From assembly GCA_020073385.1 (NCBI GenBank), contig JAIQFH010000009.1, positions 1 through 64,000 on the forward strand: DNA of 64,000 bases, written 5' to 3'. The notes beneath the pieces were generated by a model. The model was not told where the DNA came from and did no database searches. It saw only the letters and a program-made list of their open reading frames with translations. This DNA comes from Terriglobia bacterium. GTDB taxonomy: Bacteria > Acidobacteriota > Terriglobia > Terriglobales > Acidobacteriaceae. This document shows, piece by piece, positions 43,476-53,017 of this stretch. The position numbers and the translations under genes were made by a program. Every line of letters begins with the position of its first letter. Within the stretch, counting starts at the first letter, position 1.

Positions 43476-45335
43476 ATGTCCTTTAAGTTGCCCATCTTGG
43501 CGGCAGGATTACTGGCTGCAACGATTGGGGTTTCGTTCGCGCTGGCCAACGAACCTTCGCCAGCGCCTCCCGCTACCTGCAGTAATGGAGTTCCGGGCGG
43601 AGTCAGTTGCATCACAACCAAGAAAGACCTCAAGAATGCGCAGGAAGCCTTCAAGCGAGGTATCAAACTTCATAAGAGTCAGAGATTTGAAGATGCCTTG
43701 GCTCAGTTTGACGAGGCGACGCGGCTGGTTCCACAAAGCCGGGAGTATCTGACCGCGCGCGAAGTGCTCCGATCGAAGCTGGCGTTTGATCACATTCAAC
43801 GTGGGAATGCCCTGTTACTGGAAGAGGCGCGAATACGGGCTGCTACTGAATTTCGCGCGGCGCTCGCTCTGGATCCGGAGAATCAGTTTGCGCAGGAACG
43901 GTTGCAGGAGGCTACACAGCAGTTTTCGCCGATCCTCCAGACAAAGGTGCCTGGGCACTGGGAAGAATCCGAGGAGATCCATCTCGAACCAACCAATGAT
44001 TTAGCGACGTTTCATTTCAGCGGCGACGTGAAGTCGCTGTTCAGCGAACTGGCTGCCGCTTACAAGATCACGGTGCAGTTTGACGATTCCTTGCAGACAC
44101 GCCAAGTACGTTTCAATGTTGACAATGTCGATTTCTTCACGGCGCTGAACCTGGCAAGCAAGGTGAGCAAGACTATGTGGGCGGCTCTTGATGCCCACCA
44201 GATGCTGATTCTTGCCAACAACGCAGAGAACCACAGGCAATACGATCGCATGTCACTGCGGAGATTCATTCTGCCGCCGCATTCGACGCCTCAAGAAGCG
44301 ACCGAGATCGTGAATACGATGCGGCAGATTTTTGATCTGCGCAACTTGAGTTCAGGGCAAACCGCCGACACGGTAGAAGTACGCGGACCGCAGCGGGCGG
44401 TCGAGGCCTGCGCCCGGCTGCTGGGCCAACTCGGCAATCCCAAGCCGCAGGTGATGATCGATGTGCGCGTCTACCAGATCAGTCACATGCTCACCCGGAA
44501 TATCGGAGTGCACATTCCGTACACGTTCAACATGTACAACATTCCGGCAGGGGCGCTGGCAGCGCTGGGCGGACAAAACATACAGGACTTGATTAACCAG
44601 TTAATTGCTTCGGGTGGAATCAACCAGGCAGGCAGCACTTCGCTCGCAGGTTTGCTCTCGCAGCTCACCGGGCAACAGAATTCGATCTTCAGCCAGCCGC
44701 TGGCGACGTTCGGAGGCGGCCTAACGTTCATGGGGCTGAGCCTCGATAAGTTCGCGGCACAATTGTCGGTCAACGAATCGTGGGTACGTAGTCTCGACGA
44801 TGTATCGTTGCGCGCCGGCCAGGGAACGGATGCAAACTTCCATCTAGGGCAGCGGTATCCGATTTTGAATGCGAGCTATGCGCCCATCTTCAATTCGCCG
44901 CAGATTTCCCAGGTGCTGGGGAACCAAAGTTATATTCCGCCGATTCCTTCGATTAGCTACGAGGACCTTGGACTGAATCTGAAAGCGAAGCCCACCGTTC
45001 ATGCTGATGGCACAGTCAGCCTGCAGCTTGAATTGCAGGTGCGCTCGCTGACTGGACAATCCGACAACGGCGTGCCGGTAATCTCGAACCGCGAGTACAA
45101 AGCGAGCATCAATCTGAACGACGGTGAGCCTGCTTTCGTGGCGGGTGAGGTCTCCAATAGCGACGTAAAGTCCATGAGCGGGCTTCCGGGGCTCGGGTTC
45201 ATTCCCGGGCTGAACATGGCCATGACCAATAACACCAAGCAGATCGATTACGACGAACTAATGATCGCCATAACGCCGCATGTGATTTCCAACTTCGACC
45301 GCAGCACGAACGAGATCTGGCTGAGCGAGAAGTAG
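43476..45335 (+). CDS. Orphan secretin with N-terminal TPR-like repeats
   Basis: A 619-residue outer-membrane protein. It has a signal peptide (LPILAAGLLAATIGVSFALA), a helical TPR-like region (NAQEAFKRGIKLHKSQRFEDALAQFDEATRL and a second unit, about 45-145), a secretin/TonB N-terminal short domain (DLATFHFSGDVKSLFSELAAAYKI), an N1-like domain, and the secretin barrel. Its C-terminus reads AGEVSNSDVKSMSGLPGLGFIPGL and DELMIAITPHVI. No pilus or type II secretion gene is nearby. It probably forms an export or pilus pore with partners elsewhere. The ATG at 43476 precedes the signal peptide directly. Confidence 0.88.
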   Translation: MSFKLPILAAGLLAATIGVSFALANEPSPAPPATCSNGVPGGVSCITTKKDLKNAQEAFKRGIKLHKSQRFEDALAQFDEATRLVPQSREYLTAREVLRSKLAFDHIQRGNALLLEEARIRAATEFRAALALDPENQFAQERLQEATQQFSPILQTKVPGHWEESEEIHLEPTNDLATFHFSGDVKSLFSELAAAYKITVQFDDSLQTRQVRFNVDNVDFFTALNLASKVSKTMWAALDAHQMLILANNAENHRQYDRMSLRRFILPPHSTPQEATEIVNTMRQIFDLRNLSSGQTADTVEVRGPQRAVEACARLLGQLGNPKPQVMIDVRVYQISHMLTRNIGVHIPYTFNMYNIPAGALAALGGQNIQDLINQLIASGGINQAGSTSLAGLLSQLTGQQNSIFSQPLATFGGGLTFMGLSLDKFAAQLSVNESWVRSLDDVSLRAGQGTDANFHLGQRYPILNASYAPIFNSPQISQVLGNQSYIPPIPSISYEDLGLNLKAKPTVHADGTVSLQLELQVRSLTGQSDNGVPVISNREYKASINLNDGEPAFVAGEVSNSDVKSMSGLPGLGFIPGLNMAMTNNTKQIDYDELMIAITPHVISNFDRSTNEIWLSEK

Positions 45336-45340
45336 CAAAA

Positions 45341-45415
45341 CCGGCGTCGGACGTGAGGCGTCGGGCTTCATAGGCGACTTCGACTAGCGATCCCCGATCT
45401 GCCGGACGCCAGACT
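45341..45415. repeat. Family F repeat, intergenic copy
   Basis: CCGGCGTCGGACGTGAGGCG and TCGGGC at the left, CCGGACGCCAGAC at the right. It lies between the convergent secretin and DsbA-like genes. Confidence 0.6.
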
Positions 45416-45420
45416 CCTCT

Positions 45421-46335
45421 CTACTTCGCTTCTTTTGCGGCGAAATCCACCAGGCTCTTGTAAACCTCGGACAGGCGATTATCAAAGCTGCCGATCTTGC
45501 GGCCGTTGACGTAGAGCGTGGGCGTGCCACTCACGTCGACTTTCTTGCCCAGAGCGATGGAGGCATCAACGCGCGCTTTCGTTTCCGGTTGCGTGGCGCA
45601 AGCGGCGATCTCAGAACCCTTGACGCCCGCGCCATCAGCCAGCGCGGTGAGTTTTTCGTCGGCGTTCTCGGCGGTAATTTCCGCTTGGGTCTCATAGGTT
45701 TTCGAAATGAATTTCCAGAAAGCGTCGTTCGATGCGCGGCCGACGCAGTCGGAGTAGGCGGCGCCCTTGGCGGCCCAGTTGTGCATCTCCAGCGGGAAGT
45801 TCTGAAAGACGAACCGCGCCTGCGGCTCGGCGGCTACGAGTGCTTCGATTGTGGGCTGCGCGGCTTTGCATGCCGGGCACTGCAGATCCCCGAACTCCAC
45901 GATGGTCACGGCCGCGTCTTTGGGTCCGCGAGAGGGGCCGGTGATTCCCTTCTCGAGGACCTTCTTGGCGGGATCGAAGGGCTTGGCTCCGAAAGGAATG
46001 ATGTCGCCAACCAGGGCGCGCTCACCATCCGGCGACACGTAAAACCGTGACACCTGCTGGCCTTGCTGGCTGGCAAGCACGACTGTGACCTCAGCGAGTC
46101 CCTGAATCGGAGAAGGCCGTATGCTGGAGATCTTCCACGTCATGTCGGATTGATATCCGAACTGCTCGTGAAGGAACGACTCTACCGTCGCTTCCGAGGG
46201 AAGATCGGCAGTGGCGTGGGTTCCGAGCTTCTCGGCAGGCTTGGATGCGGGTGTAGTCTTCTGCGAAGCCTGGCCAAGAAGGAGGCTGCCGGTGAGCAGA
46301 AGAAGAATGGAGGTCGTGTTAAGCAGAACGCGCAT
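45421..46335 (-). CDS. DsbA-like periplasmic thiol oxidoreductase
   Basis: A 304-residue protein with a signal peptide (MRVLLNTTSILLLLTGSLLLGQA), an N-terminal domain of unknown role (about 40-130), and a thioredoxin-fold domain with the active site CPAC in FGDLQCPACKAAQP. VSGTPTLYVNGRKIGS contains the cis-proline loop. It probably introduces or isomerises disulphides in exported proteins. AGGA lies five bases before the ATG at 46335, so the upstream ATG at 46353 is less likely. Confidence 0.92.
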   Translation of the reverse strand: MRVLLNTTSILLLLTGSLLLGQASQKTTPASKPAEKLGTHATADLPSEATVESFLHEQFGYQSDMTWKISSIRPSPIQGLAEVTVVLASQQGQQVSRFYVSPDGERALVGDIIPFGAKPFDPAKKVLEKGITGPSRGPKDAAVTIVEFGDLQCPACKAAQPTIEALVAAEPQARFVFQNFPLEMHNWAAKGAAYSDCVGRASNDAFWKFISKTYETQAEITAENADEKLTALADGAGVKGSEIAACATQPETKARVDASIALGKKVDVSGTPTLYVNGRKIGSFDNRLSEVYKSLVDFAAKEAK

Positions 46336-46413
46336 GGATTCCTTTCGTGTCATAAGTGCATGGATCTCGGGAAACTCGGTTACAACTTACCTAGGATACG
46401 TCAGATTCGCAGC

Positions 46414-48054
46414 TCATATTTCCGACTTGGCGGCAATGGGAATGCGGCGGCCGTAGCCAAAGGCCTTGGGAGAAATTTTGAGGCCAGGGGCGGCCTGTTG
46501 TCGCTTGTACTCAGCGCGATCGACCATCCGGATCACGCGGCGAACGGTCTCAACGTCGATGCCGCGGTCGGCGGCGATGCGCTCGGCAGCGTGCGAATCT
46601 TCCACATAATCTTCTAACACGGGATCGAGAACCTCGTAGGGCGGTAGCGAATCGCTATCTTTTTGGTCGGGCCGCAACTCTGCTGAGGGCGGCTTTTCAA
46701 TGGAGGCCCGCGGAATCACGGGACGCCGCGAATTCACGTATTCAGCCAAGCCGTAGACCAGGGTTTTCGGGACGTCGGAGATGACCGCCAGACCGCCGAC
46801 CATGTCGCCGTACAGTGTGCAGTATCCGACACCGAGTTCGCTCTTATTGCCGGTCGAAAGCACGATGGCGCCGAGCTTGTTGGAGAGCGCCATCAATAAA
46901 GTGCCGCGAGCGCGGGACTGAATGTTCTCTTCCGTGACGTCTTCTTTGAATCCGGAGAACACATCCTGCAGCGTCTGGCGGTAAGCCTCGTAGGCTGGAT
47001 TGATCGTAAGCAGTTCGAAGCGGATGCCGAGATTTTTGGCCAGCGTACGGGCGTCGTCGATGGAACCCTGAGACGAGTAGGGCCCGGGCATACCGACGCC
47101 GATGACGTTCTCGGGACCGACGGCATCGGCGGCAATGACAGCCGTCAGCGCGGAATCAATGCCGCCGCTGAGGCCGATGATGGCTTTCTGAAATCCGCAC
47201 TTGCGGATGTAATCGCGCGTGCCCAACACCAGGGCGGAATAGGCGCTGCCTTCATCCCCTGGGATCTGTTCGTGCATCTCGCCGGTGAGATCCTGGGAAT
47301 CGAAATAGATCAGGTCTTCTTCGAACGAACGCCCCTGCGCGATCACCTTGCCTTCGCCATTGAGCACCAGGCTTGAGCCGTCAAAGACCAGACTGTCGTT
47401 GCCCCCGACTTGATTCACCAGAGCAACGGGAACCTTGTGCTGGCGGGCGATGCTGGCCAGCAGGTCACGGCGGAATTCGCGTTTGCCGATCCAAAAAGGC
47501 GAGGCGGAGATATTGAGCACAAAAGTTCCGCCTTCGTGAATGAGCGATTCGACGGGATCAATCGTGTAGAGACGCTTGGACCAGAATTGTTTGTCGTTCC
47601 AGGCATCCTCGCAAATGGTCAGCGCCATGCGGTTGCCGCAGAAGGGGAAGAGTTGCTGGCTTTTCGCGGGCGCGAAGTTGCGCATCTCGTCGAAAACGTC
47701 GTAGGTGGGCAGGAGCATTTTCGACTGCAGGAACGCGATCTTGCCGTCCATCAACAGGGCGGCGGAGTTCATCACTGACTTGCCGGTGTCGGAATCAGCG
47801 GGTGTCACCAGACCGCAGATGACGGCGATGCCGGTGGTGGCAGCGGCGATGCGGTTTGCCGATTCCCGATTGCGTGCGACAAATGCGGGGCGCTCGACCA
47901 GGTCGCGGGGAGGATAGCCACACACTGACAATTCCGGAAACAGAATCAGTCCGGCGCCGGCGGTCCTGGCCCTTTGCGCGAAATCGATGATCTTGCCGGC
48001 GTTGCCGGAGAAATCCCCGACCGTGGGATTGATCTGTCCAAGCGCGATCTTCAC
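46414..48054 (-). CDS. nadE: Glutamine-dependent NAD+ synthetase
   Basis: A 546-residue two-domain enzyme that makes NAD from deamido-NAD. The N-terminal nitrilase-type glutaminase has E41 (LFPELSVCGYPPRDL) and the Cys of LTICEDAWN. The C-terminal synthetase has the ATP-loop GLSGGIDSALTAVIAADA, then STGNKSELGVGYCTLYGDMVGG. Translation probably starts at a GTG, since MKIALGQINPTVGDF is the normal N-terminus. It is separated by 60 bp from the downstream DsbA-like gene on the same strand. Confidence 0.97.
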   Translation of the reverse strand: MKIALGQINPTVGDFSGNAGKIIDFAQRARTAGAGLILFPELSVCGYPPRDLVERPAFVARNRESANRIAAATTGIAVICGLVTPADSDTGKSVMNSAALLMDGKIAFLQSKMLLPTYDVFDEMRNFAPAKSQQLFPFCGNRMALTICEDAWNDKQFWSKRLYTIDPVESLIHEGGTFVLNISASPFWIGKREFRRDLLASIARQHKVPVALVNQVGGNDSLVFDGSSLVLNGEGKVIAQGRSFEEDLIYFDSQDLTGEMHEQIPGDEGSAYSALVLGTRDYIRKCGFQKAIIGLSGGIDSALTAVIAADAVGPENVIGVGMPGPYSSQGSIDDARTLAKNLGIRFELLTINPAYEAYRQTLQDVFSGFKEDVTEENIQSRARGTLLMALSNKLGAIVLSTGNKSELGVGYCTLYGDMVGGLAVISDVPKTLVYGLAEYVNSRRPVIPRASIEKPPSAELRPDQKDSDSLPPYEVLDPVLEDYVEDSHAAERIAADRGIDVETVRRVIRMVDRAEYKRQQAAPGLKISPKAFGYGRRIPIAAKSEI

Positions 48055-48181
48055 AAATTAAGTGTAAAGCCTCTCGCCATGGGCTTGCGAACCTCGGATT
48101 TCGAACGCAGATTCATCTTTTACCAGGAAGACTTGCGAAACCTGCTACAATATCGATTTTGTACAATCCGGAGGTAGTTTG

Positions 48182-50425
48182 ATGCCCCTGCTAAGGCCGT
48201 CCCAGAAGTTGTGCCTTGTACTTTTCTGTTCTCTACTCCTGACCCCTTCACTCATATCTATCGCTTCCGCTCAGTCCGACGGCAAGTCCCATGCGTGGAT
48301 GAATACTGGTTTCTCCCCTGACGAGCGTGCGTCGATGGTTGTCAAAGAGATGACCCTCGACGAGAAAATCCAGATGATGCATGGGACTGGTATGGTTGGG
48401 TTAAGCCCCATGAGCCCGCTGGCGGTGCATTCGAACGGGGGCGCGGGTTACGTGGTCGAGATTCCGCGGCTGGGGATTCCGGCGATCCAGATGTCGGACG
48501 CGGCCTACGGCGTGCGTATGAGTGGCGAAAATGGGCGCTACTCGACAGCGCTACCCTCGTGCGTCGCGGGCGCTGCCAGTTGGGATTTGCAGGGCGGATT
48601 CGAATACGGCGCGTTGATCGGGCGCGAACTGCGCGCGCAGGGGTACAACATGTCGCTGGGCGGAGGCGTAAACCTGACCCGGGAGCCGCGCAACGGCCGC
48701 ACCTTTGAGTACATGGGCGAGGACCCGGTGCTGGCCGGCAAGATGGTGGCGTCGGTGATCAGGGGGATTCAGGCGCAGCATGTGCTTGGCGACATCAAGC
48801 ACTATGCCCTGAACGATCAAGAGAGTGGACGCAATGCGGTGAACATCACCATCGACAAGCGCGCGGCGCGGGAGAGCGACCTGCTGGCTTTCGAGATTGG
48901 AATTGAGGAATCCGATCCCGCCGGTGTGATGTGTTCGTACAACCGCGTTTATGGCGACTACGCCTGCGAAAACAAATATCTGCTGACCGAGGTTCTCAAG
49001 AAGGATTGGAACTTCAAGGGATTCGTCCTCAGCGACTGGGGCGGCGCACACAGCGTCGAAAAGGCCTCGGCGGCAGGCATGGATCACGAGCAGCCTGGGT
49101 GGATTTTCTACGGAGACGATCTGAAGAAGGCTGTCGAATCCGGCAAAGTGCCGCAAGCCGAACTTGATGATCACGTGCATCGGATTTTGCGGGCGATGTT
49201 TGCCACGGGCCTGATGGACGACCCGGTGCAAAGGAGTGTGCCGGACGTATTAGGCGGGTTGGAAGTGGCGCGCAAACTAGAGGAGCAGAGCATCGTTCTA
49301 TTAAAAAACGAGAAGTCGCAGCTTCCGCTGGATGCGGCGAAGGTTCATAGCATCGCCGTGATCGGACCTCATGCAGATGTAGGGATGATTTCGGGCGGAG
49401 GTTCGGCGCAGGTTGATCCTCCGGTGGGAAACGCCATTCTGCCGCCGGGCAAGGGGCAGACGAGATGGCTGGAGCCGGTCTGGTTTCCGACATCGCCGTT
49501 GAAATCAATTCGGGCGAAGGCGGCTGGGGCGAAGGTGCAGTTTGATTCGGGCGCCGATCCGTCAGCGGCTGCGGCTCTCGCCAAGAACTCCGATGTGGCC
49601 ATCATTTTTGCGTACCAGTGGGAAAGCGAGGGCATGGACTTGCCAAGTCTGGCGCTTCCCGAGCATCAGGACGATCTGATTGCGAAGGTTGCCGCGGCGA
49701 ACCCGCACACGGTAGTCGTGGTGGAGAGCGGTGGACCGGTGACCATGCCGTGGGCCGATAAAGTTAGCGCGATTCTGGAAGCGTGGTTTGCGGGTAGCAG
49801 CGGATCGGACGCAGTGGCGAACGTATTGTTCGGAGATGTCAATCCCAGCGCGAAGCTCCCGTTGACGTTCCCACGGAGTGAGGCCGATCTGCCACATCCG
49901 AAAGTTGTGCAGCCTCCACCGGAGTCGATTCCGAATGACACACAGCCCGAGGTGTGGAAACAGATTGCGGCTGGGTTGGCTCCCTTCCAGGTCACCTATG
50001 ATGAAGGAGTAAAGGTCGGCTACAAGTGGTATGACGCGGAGAAGAAAGCGGTGCTCTTCCCCTTCGGGCATGGACTCTCTTATACGACGTATTCCTACTC
50101 TGGCCTGAAAGTCACGCCCGGGAAGAATCCTAAGGTCACGTTCACGGTGAAGAACACGGGCAAACGAGACGGTGCAGAAGTTGCTCAGATCTATGCAGCA
50201 CTGCCTGCGGCGGCGACGGAGCCTCCGAAACGGTTGGTAGGCTTCAACAAAGTTTGGCTCAAGGCCGGCGAGAGCAAGGAAGTGACGGTGGAGGTCAATC
50301 CGAAATACCTCTCGATCTTCAACGTCGAACAGAACGGTTGGCAATTGCTCCCGGGAGAGTACGGGTTAATGGTGGGCGGGTCTTCGGAAAATTTACCCCT
50401 AAAGCAGACCGTTACTTTGAACTGA
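48182..50425 (+). CDS. Secreted GH3 beta-glucosidase
   Basis: A 747-residue protein with a signal peptide (LCLVLFCSLLLTPSLISIASAQ), the GH3 barrel, the C-terminal alpha/beta domain and a fibronectin III-like domain (about 640-745). The nucleophile is D285 in GFVLSDWGG. IKHYALNDQESGR and NLTREPRNGRTFEYMGEDPVLAG are substrate-site segments. It probably releases glucose or xylose from plant oligosaccharides in the periplasm. GGAGG lies seven bases before the ATG. It is monocistronic. Confidence 0.95.
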   Translation: MPLLRPSQKLCLVLFCSLLLTPSLISIASAQSDGKSHAWMNTGFSPDERASMVVKEMTLDEKIQMMHGTGMVGLSPMSPLAVHSNGGAGYVVEIPRLGIPAIQMSDAAYGVRMSGENGRYSTALPSCVAGAASWDLQGGFEYGALIGRELRAQGYNMSLGGGVNLTREPRNGRTFEYMGEDPVLAGKMVASVIRGIQAQHVLGDIKHYALNDQESGRNAVNITIDKRAARESDLLAFEIGIEESDPAGVMCSYNRVYGDYACENKYLLTEVLKKDWNFKGFVLSDWGGAHSVEKASAAGMDHEQPGWIFYGDDLKKAVESGKVPQAELDDHVHRILRAMFATGLMDDPVQRSVPDVLGGLEVARKLEEQSIVLLKNEKSQLPLDAAKVHSIAVIGPHADVGMISGGGSAQVDPPVGNAILPPGKGQTRWLEPVWFPTSPLKSIRAKAAGAKVQFDSGADPSAAAALAKNSDVAIIFAYQWESEGMDLPSLALPEHQDDLIAKVAAANPHTVVVVESGGPVTMPWADKVSAILEAWFAGSSGSDAVANVLFGDVNPSAKLPLTFPRSEADLPHPKVVQPPPESIPNDTQPEVWKQIAAGLAPFQVTYDEGVKVGYKWYDAEKKAVLFPFGHGLSYTTYSYSGLKVTPGKNPKVTFTVKNTGKRDGAEVAQIYAALPAAATEPPKRLVGFNKVWLKAGESKEVTVEVNPKYLSIFNVEQNGWQLLPGEYGLMVGGSSENLPLKQTVTLN

Positions 50426-50448
50426 GAAGTGAACGAGTTAGCCGCAGT

Positions 50449-51489
50449 CTACCGCATTGCTGCGGCTGACTCGAACGCCCGCTTGCGGGTTATAAGGAAG
50501 TAGATGGGTACAGCCAGAAAGACAATTCCCACTGTCCCGCCGAGGAAGAGTGCTGGCATCATGTCAAACTGCAGTTCTGGTCGACTCTGCCAGAGTCGCA
50601 TCCACGGAAACATCGTTGACTGAAGATCGAGCAATGCCCTCATGCGACCGTGACTGCCAGGGGCAAGATAGAAGATACCTGCGTTGACTAGAAGGAACAC
50701 GAAGTAGGCAATCCCAACCTCACGTGCGAGCGGTTTGAAGCGCAACAGTCCAATCCCTACATACAGACTTAGCGCGGTCATCGCGATGTAGTACAGCCCC
50801 GCCGACCAGCCGGTCAGGAATTTCGTCAGGAAAATTGCGGGAAAATGCAATGCCAGATTCAAAGGCATAAACAGACACCCTATCAATAAGAACCAGGCAA
50901 TGACGGTGAAACTCACAGGACGACGAGGTGCGCTCCGAATTGCGGGCAGAACTGAGGATTGTGAAGAACTGCTAGCAAACATCTCCGGCGTTGGCGGGCT
51001 GGGTGGCGGACCGGCCGGCTCGAATTGTTGCTTCACCGCCGCACGCGTGAAGAAAACTAACCACCATATCCCGACACCTAGCAACGTGAGCAAAAAAAGT
51101 CCCATGACTGCGCGAATCGAAGACATCATCGCCGGATTCACCGCAGAGTGTGATGGCGGGGCGGGTATCACGAGCGACATCAGACCAGAGAATCCGCTCA
51201 TTAGAATCAACAGTACAGAGAAGACAATAATTGAGATGCGTGCCCAGTTCGACAGCCGAAACAAGCCAATGCTGGTAGCGATGCCCCAAATTGCTGGCAG
51301 GATATACATCATGGCGGCGAAGACGAGGATAAGTTTGAAAACTGTCGGCGACACTGGGAATTCACCTGCCTGAGGAGGAGGAGGCGCAAATGCTAAAACC
51401 GCAAGCATCGCAACACCCATGAAAAGAACAAGAATCGACCCGATTAGTGAAAGCACCGCTATAACAGTCACACCGACAGAGCGCTTCAT
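50449..51489 (-). CDS. Multi-pass membrane protein, unknown function
   Basis: A 346-residue protein with two hydrophobic halves of about four helices each, joined by a Pro/Ser-rich cytosolic or periplasmic linker (EPAGPPPSPPTPEMFASSSS, about 160-185). The first helix is VGVTVIAVLSLIGSILVLFMGVAML and the last is GGTVGIVFLAVPIYFLIT. No family is named. GGAG precedes the ATG at 51489 at a normal distance. It is convergent with the GH3 gene, whose stop lies 24 bp away. Confidence 0.8.
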   Translation of the reverse strand: MKRSVGVTVIAVLSLIGSILVLFMGVAMLAVLAFAPPPPQAGEFPVSPTVFKLILVFAAMMYILPAIWGIATSIGLFRLSNWARISIIVFSVLLILMSGFSGLMSLVIPAPPSHSAVNPAMMSSIRAVMGLFLLTLLGVGIWWLVFFTRAAVKQQFEPAGPPPSPPTPEMFASSSSQSSVLPAIRSAPRRPVSFTVIAWFLLIGCLFMPLNLALHFPAIFLTKFLTGWSAGLYYIAMTALSLYVGIGLLRFKPLAREVGIAYFVFLLVNAGIFYLAPGSHGRMRALLDLQSTMFPWMRLWQSRPELQFDMMPALFLGGTVGIVFLAVPIYFLITRKRAFESAAAMR

Positions 51490-51579
51490 ACCATTCTCCA
51501 ACGCCTCGATCAATTCATGCGGACGAGCATAGTTCTCGCTCTAGGGAAGTACTGTGCGCACCATCACAAGCCATCGACC

Positions 51580-53013
51580 TTAAGTCCGACACTGTCCTTT
51601 TAGGGCGGACGCCTCCTTTCCCGCTTGCAGCACCTCAGGGACGATGGCGTCGATGTCAGAGTCCCTCGTGCGATGGTTGACGATACACGCCCTCACGCAG
51701 AACTTCCCCGCCAGCGTGGCATTGGAGAGATAGACGCGGCCGCGTTTCTGGGTACGCTTCAGGATCGAGGCGTTTAGCTCATTGAGTGAGGCCTCGGAAG
51801 TTCCTATTGCTCCACGATAACGAAAACAAACCGCGCTCAGTTCCCCGCGCCCCATCAACTCCAGTTGAGGTTCGGTCTTGATCGCGTCAGCGAGGCGGCG
51901 GGCGTGCGCCAGGTCCTTTCGGATCGACTCGCGAAACGCCGCCAGGCCATGATAGCGCAGCGAAAGCCACAGCTTCAGAGCGCGAAATCTACGCGACAGT
52001 TCCATAGACTCTTCAAAGAAGGCAAATCCTTCGATGGGATCTGCGCTCAACGCACGCGTGTAGTCGCCGCTATGGGAGAAGGCTTTCTGCGCTGCTTCTG
52101 AGGAGCGGTAGAGCAGGCAGCCGCAATCCAGCGGCTGATAGAGCCACTTGTGCGGGTCAAGAGAAATTGAGTCGGCAAGTTCCAGGCCATCGAACTTGCT
52201 GCGCTCGGCAATCGCGGCGAGAGCGCCATACGCACCGTCGATGTGGAACCATGCGCCATTCCGGTGCGCGATCTCGGCGATCTTTGCGAGCGGATCGATG
52301 GCACCGGTGTTAACGGTTCCGGCAGAGGCCACTACCGCGAGGGGAATTCTTCCGGCGCCTTTGTCGTTTGCGATCTGGCGCTCGAGCTGGGCGGTGTCCA
52401 TGCGCAGCGATGAATCCGTAGGAATCAATCGCAGATTGTCGCGTCCGATGCCGAGCAGGGCCACGCTCTTCGGAATGGACATGTGAACTTCCTGGGAAGC
52501 ATAGACCACAGAGCCCGCCGTGACTCCTCGTTCATTGGCGGGCGAGAGGGCCTCGCGCGCCATCGCCAGTCCCATAAAATTCGCGGCCGATCCGCCGCCC
52601 GTGAGATAGCCTCGAAAGCCCGGACAGCCGATTGCCTGCGACAGCCAGTTGATCACGGTCTTTTCGATCGTGACGGCGGCAGGACCCGAGCGCCATGCGG
52701 TCACGTTCTGGTTCAGGACGCTGGCCATGAGATCGGCAGTCGCGGCTACGGGCTCGCCTGAGCCGAGAACATAGCCGAAGAAGCGCCCATTTTGCGCACG
52801 TGACGCGCGCAGCACTTCGGGTAGATCGTCAAATGCAGCTTCACCGATTCCCTGCTCCGGCAGGATCGTCTCGAAAAGGCGAACGGAGTTCTCGCCTGAT
52901 AAGGCGGGTGCTATGGGCATGGCATCCACATGCTCGAGATAGTCTGCAGCCAGTTGAGAGACGCGTTCGGCAAGTCGGCGAAACTGGCTCGATGAAATTT
53001 CCAGTGGATTCAT
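51580..53013 (-). CDS. PLP-dependent group II amino-acid decarboxylase
   Basis: A 477-residue enzyme. The fold-type I PLP site is clear: GCPGFRGYLTGGGSAANFMGLAMAR for phosphate binding, HIDGAYGA for the Asp that pairs with the pyridine nitrogen, and the Schiff-base lysine K289 in SLDPHKWLYQPLDCGCLLYR. It resembles aromatic-amino-acid, glutamate and 2,4-diaminobutyrate decarboxylases; the substrate cannot be fixed. It lies four bases downstream of the YncE-phosphoesterase stop on the same strand order, so the two are adjacent but read in series. Confidence 0.92.
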   Translation of the reverse strand: MNPLEISSSQFRRLAERVSQLAADYLEHVDAMPIAPALSGENSVRLFETILPEQGIGEAAFDDLPEVLRASRAQNGRFFGYVLGSGEPVAATADLMASVLNQNVTAWRSGPAAVTIEKTVINWLSQAIGCPGFRGYLTGGGSAANFMGLAMAREALSPANERGVTAGSVVYASQEVHMSIPKSVALLGIGRDNLRLIPTDSSLRMDTAQLERQIANDKGAGRIPLAVVASAGTVNTGAIDPLAKIAEIAHRNGAWFHIDGAYGALAAIAERSKFDGLELADSISLDPHKWLYQPLDCGCLLYRSSEAAQKAFSHSGDYTRALSADPIEGFAFFEESMELSRRFRALKLWLSLRYHGLAAFRESIRKDLAHARRLADAIKTEPQLELMGRGELSAVCFRYRGAIGTSEASLNELNASILKRTQKRGRVYLSNATLAGKFCVRACIVNHRTRDSDIDAIVPEVLQAGKEASALKGQCRT

Positions 53014-53017
53014 GAGA

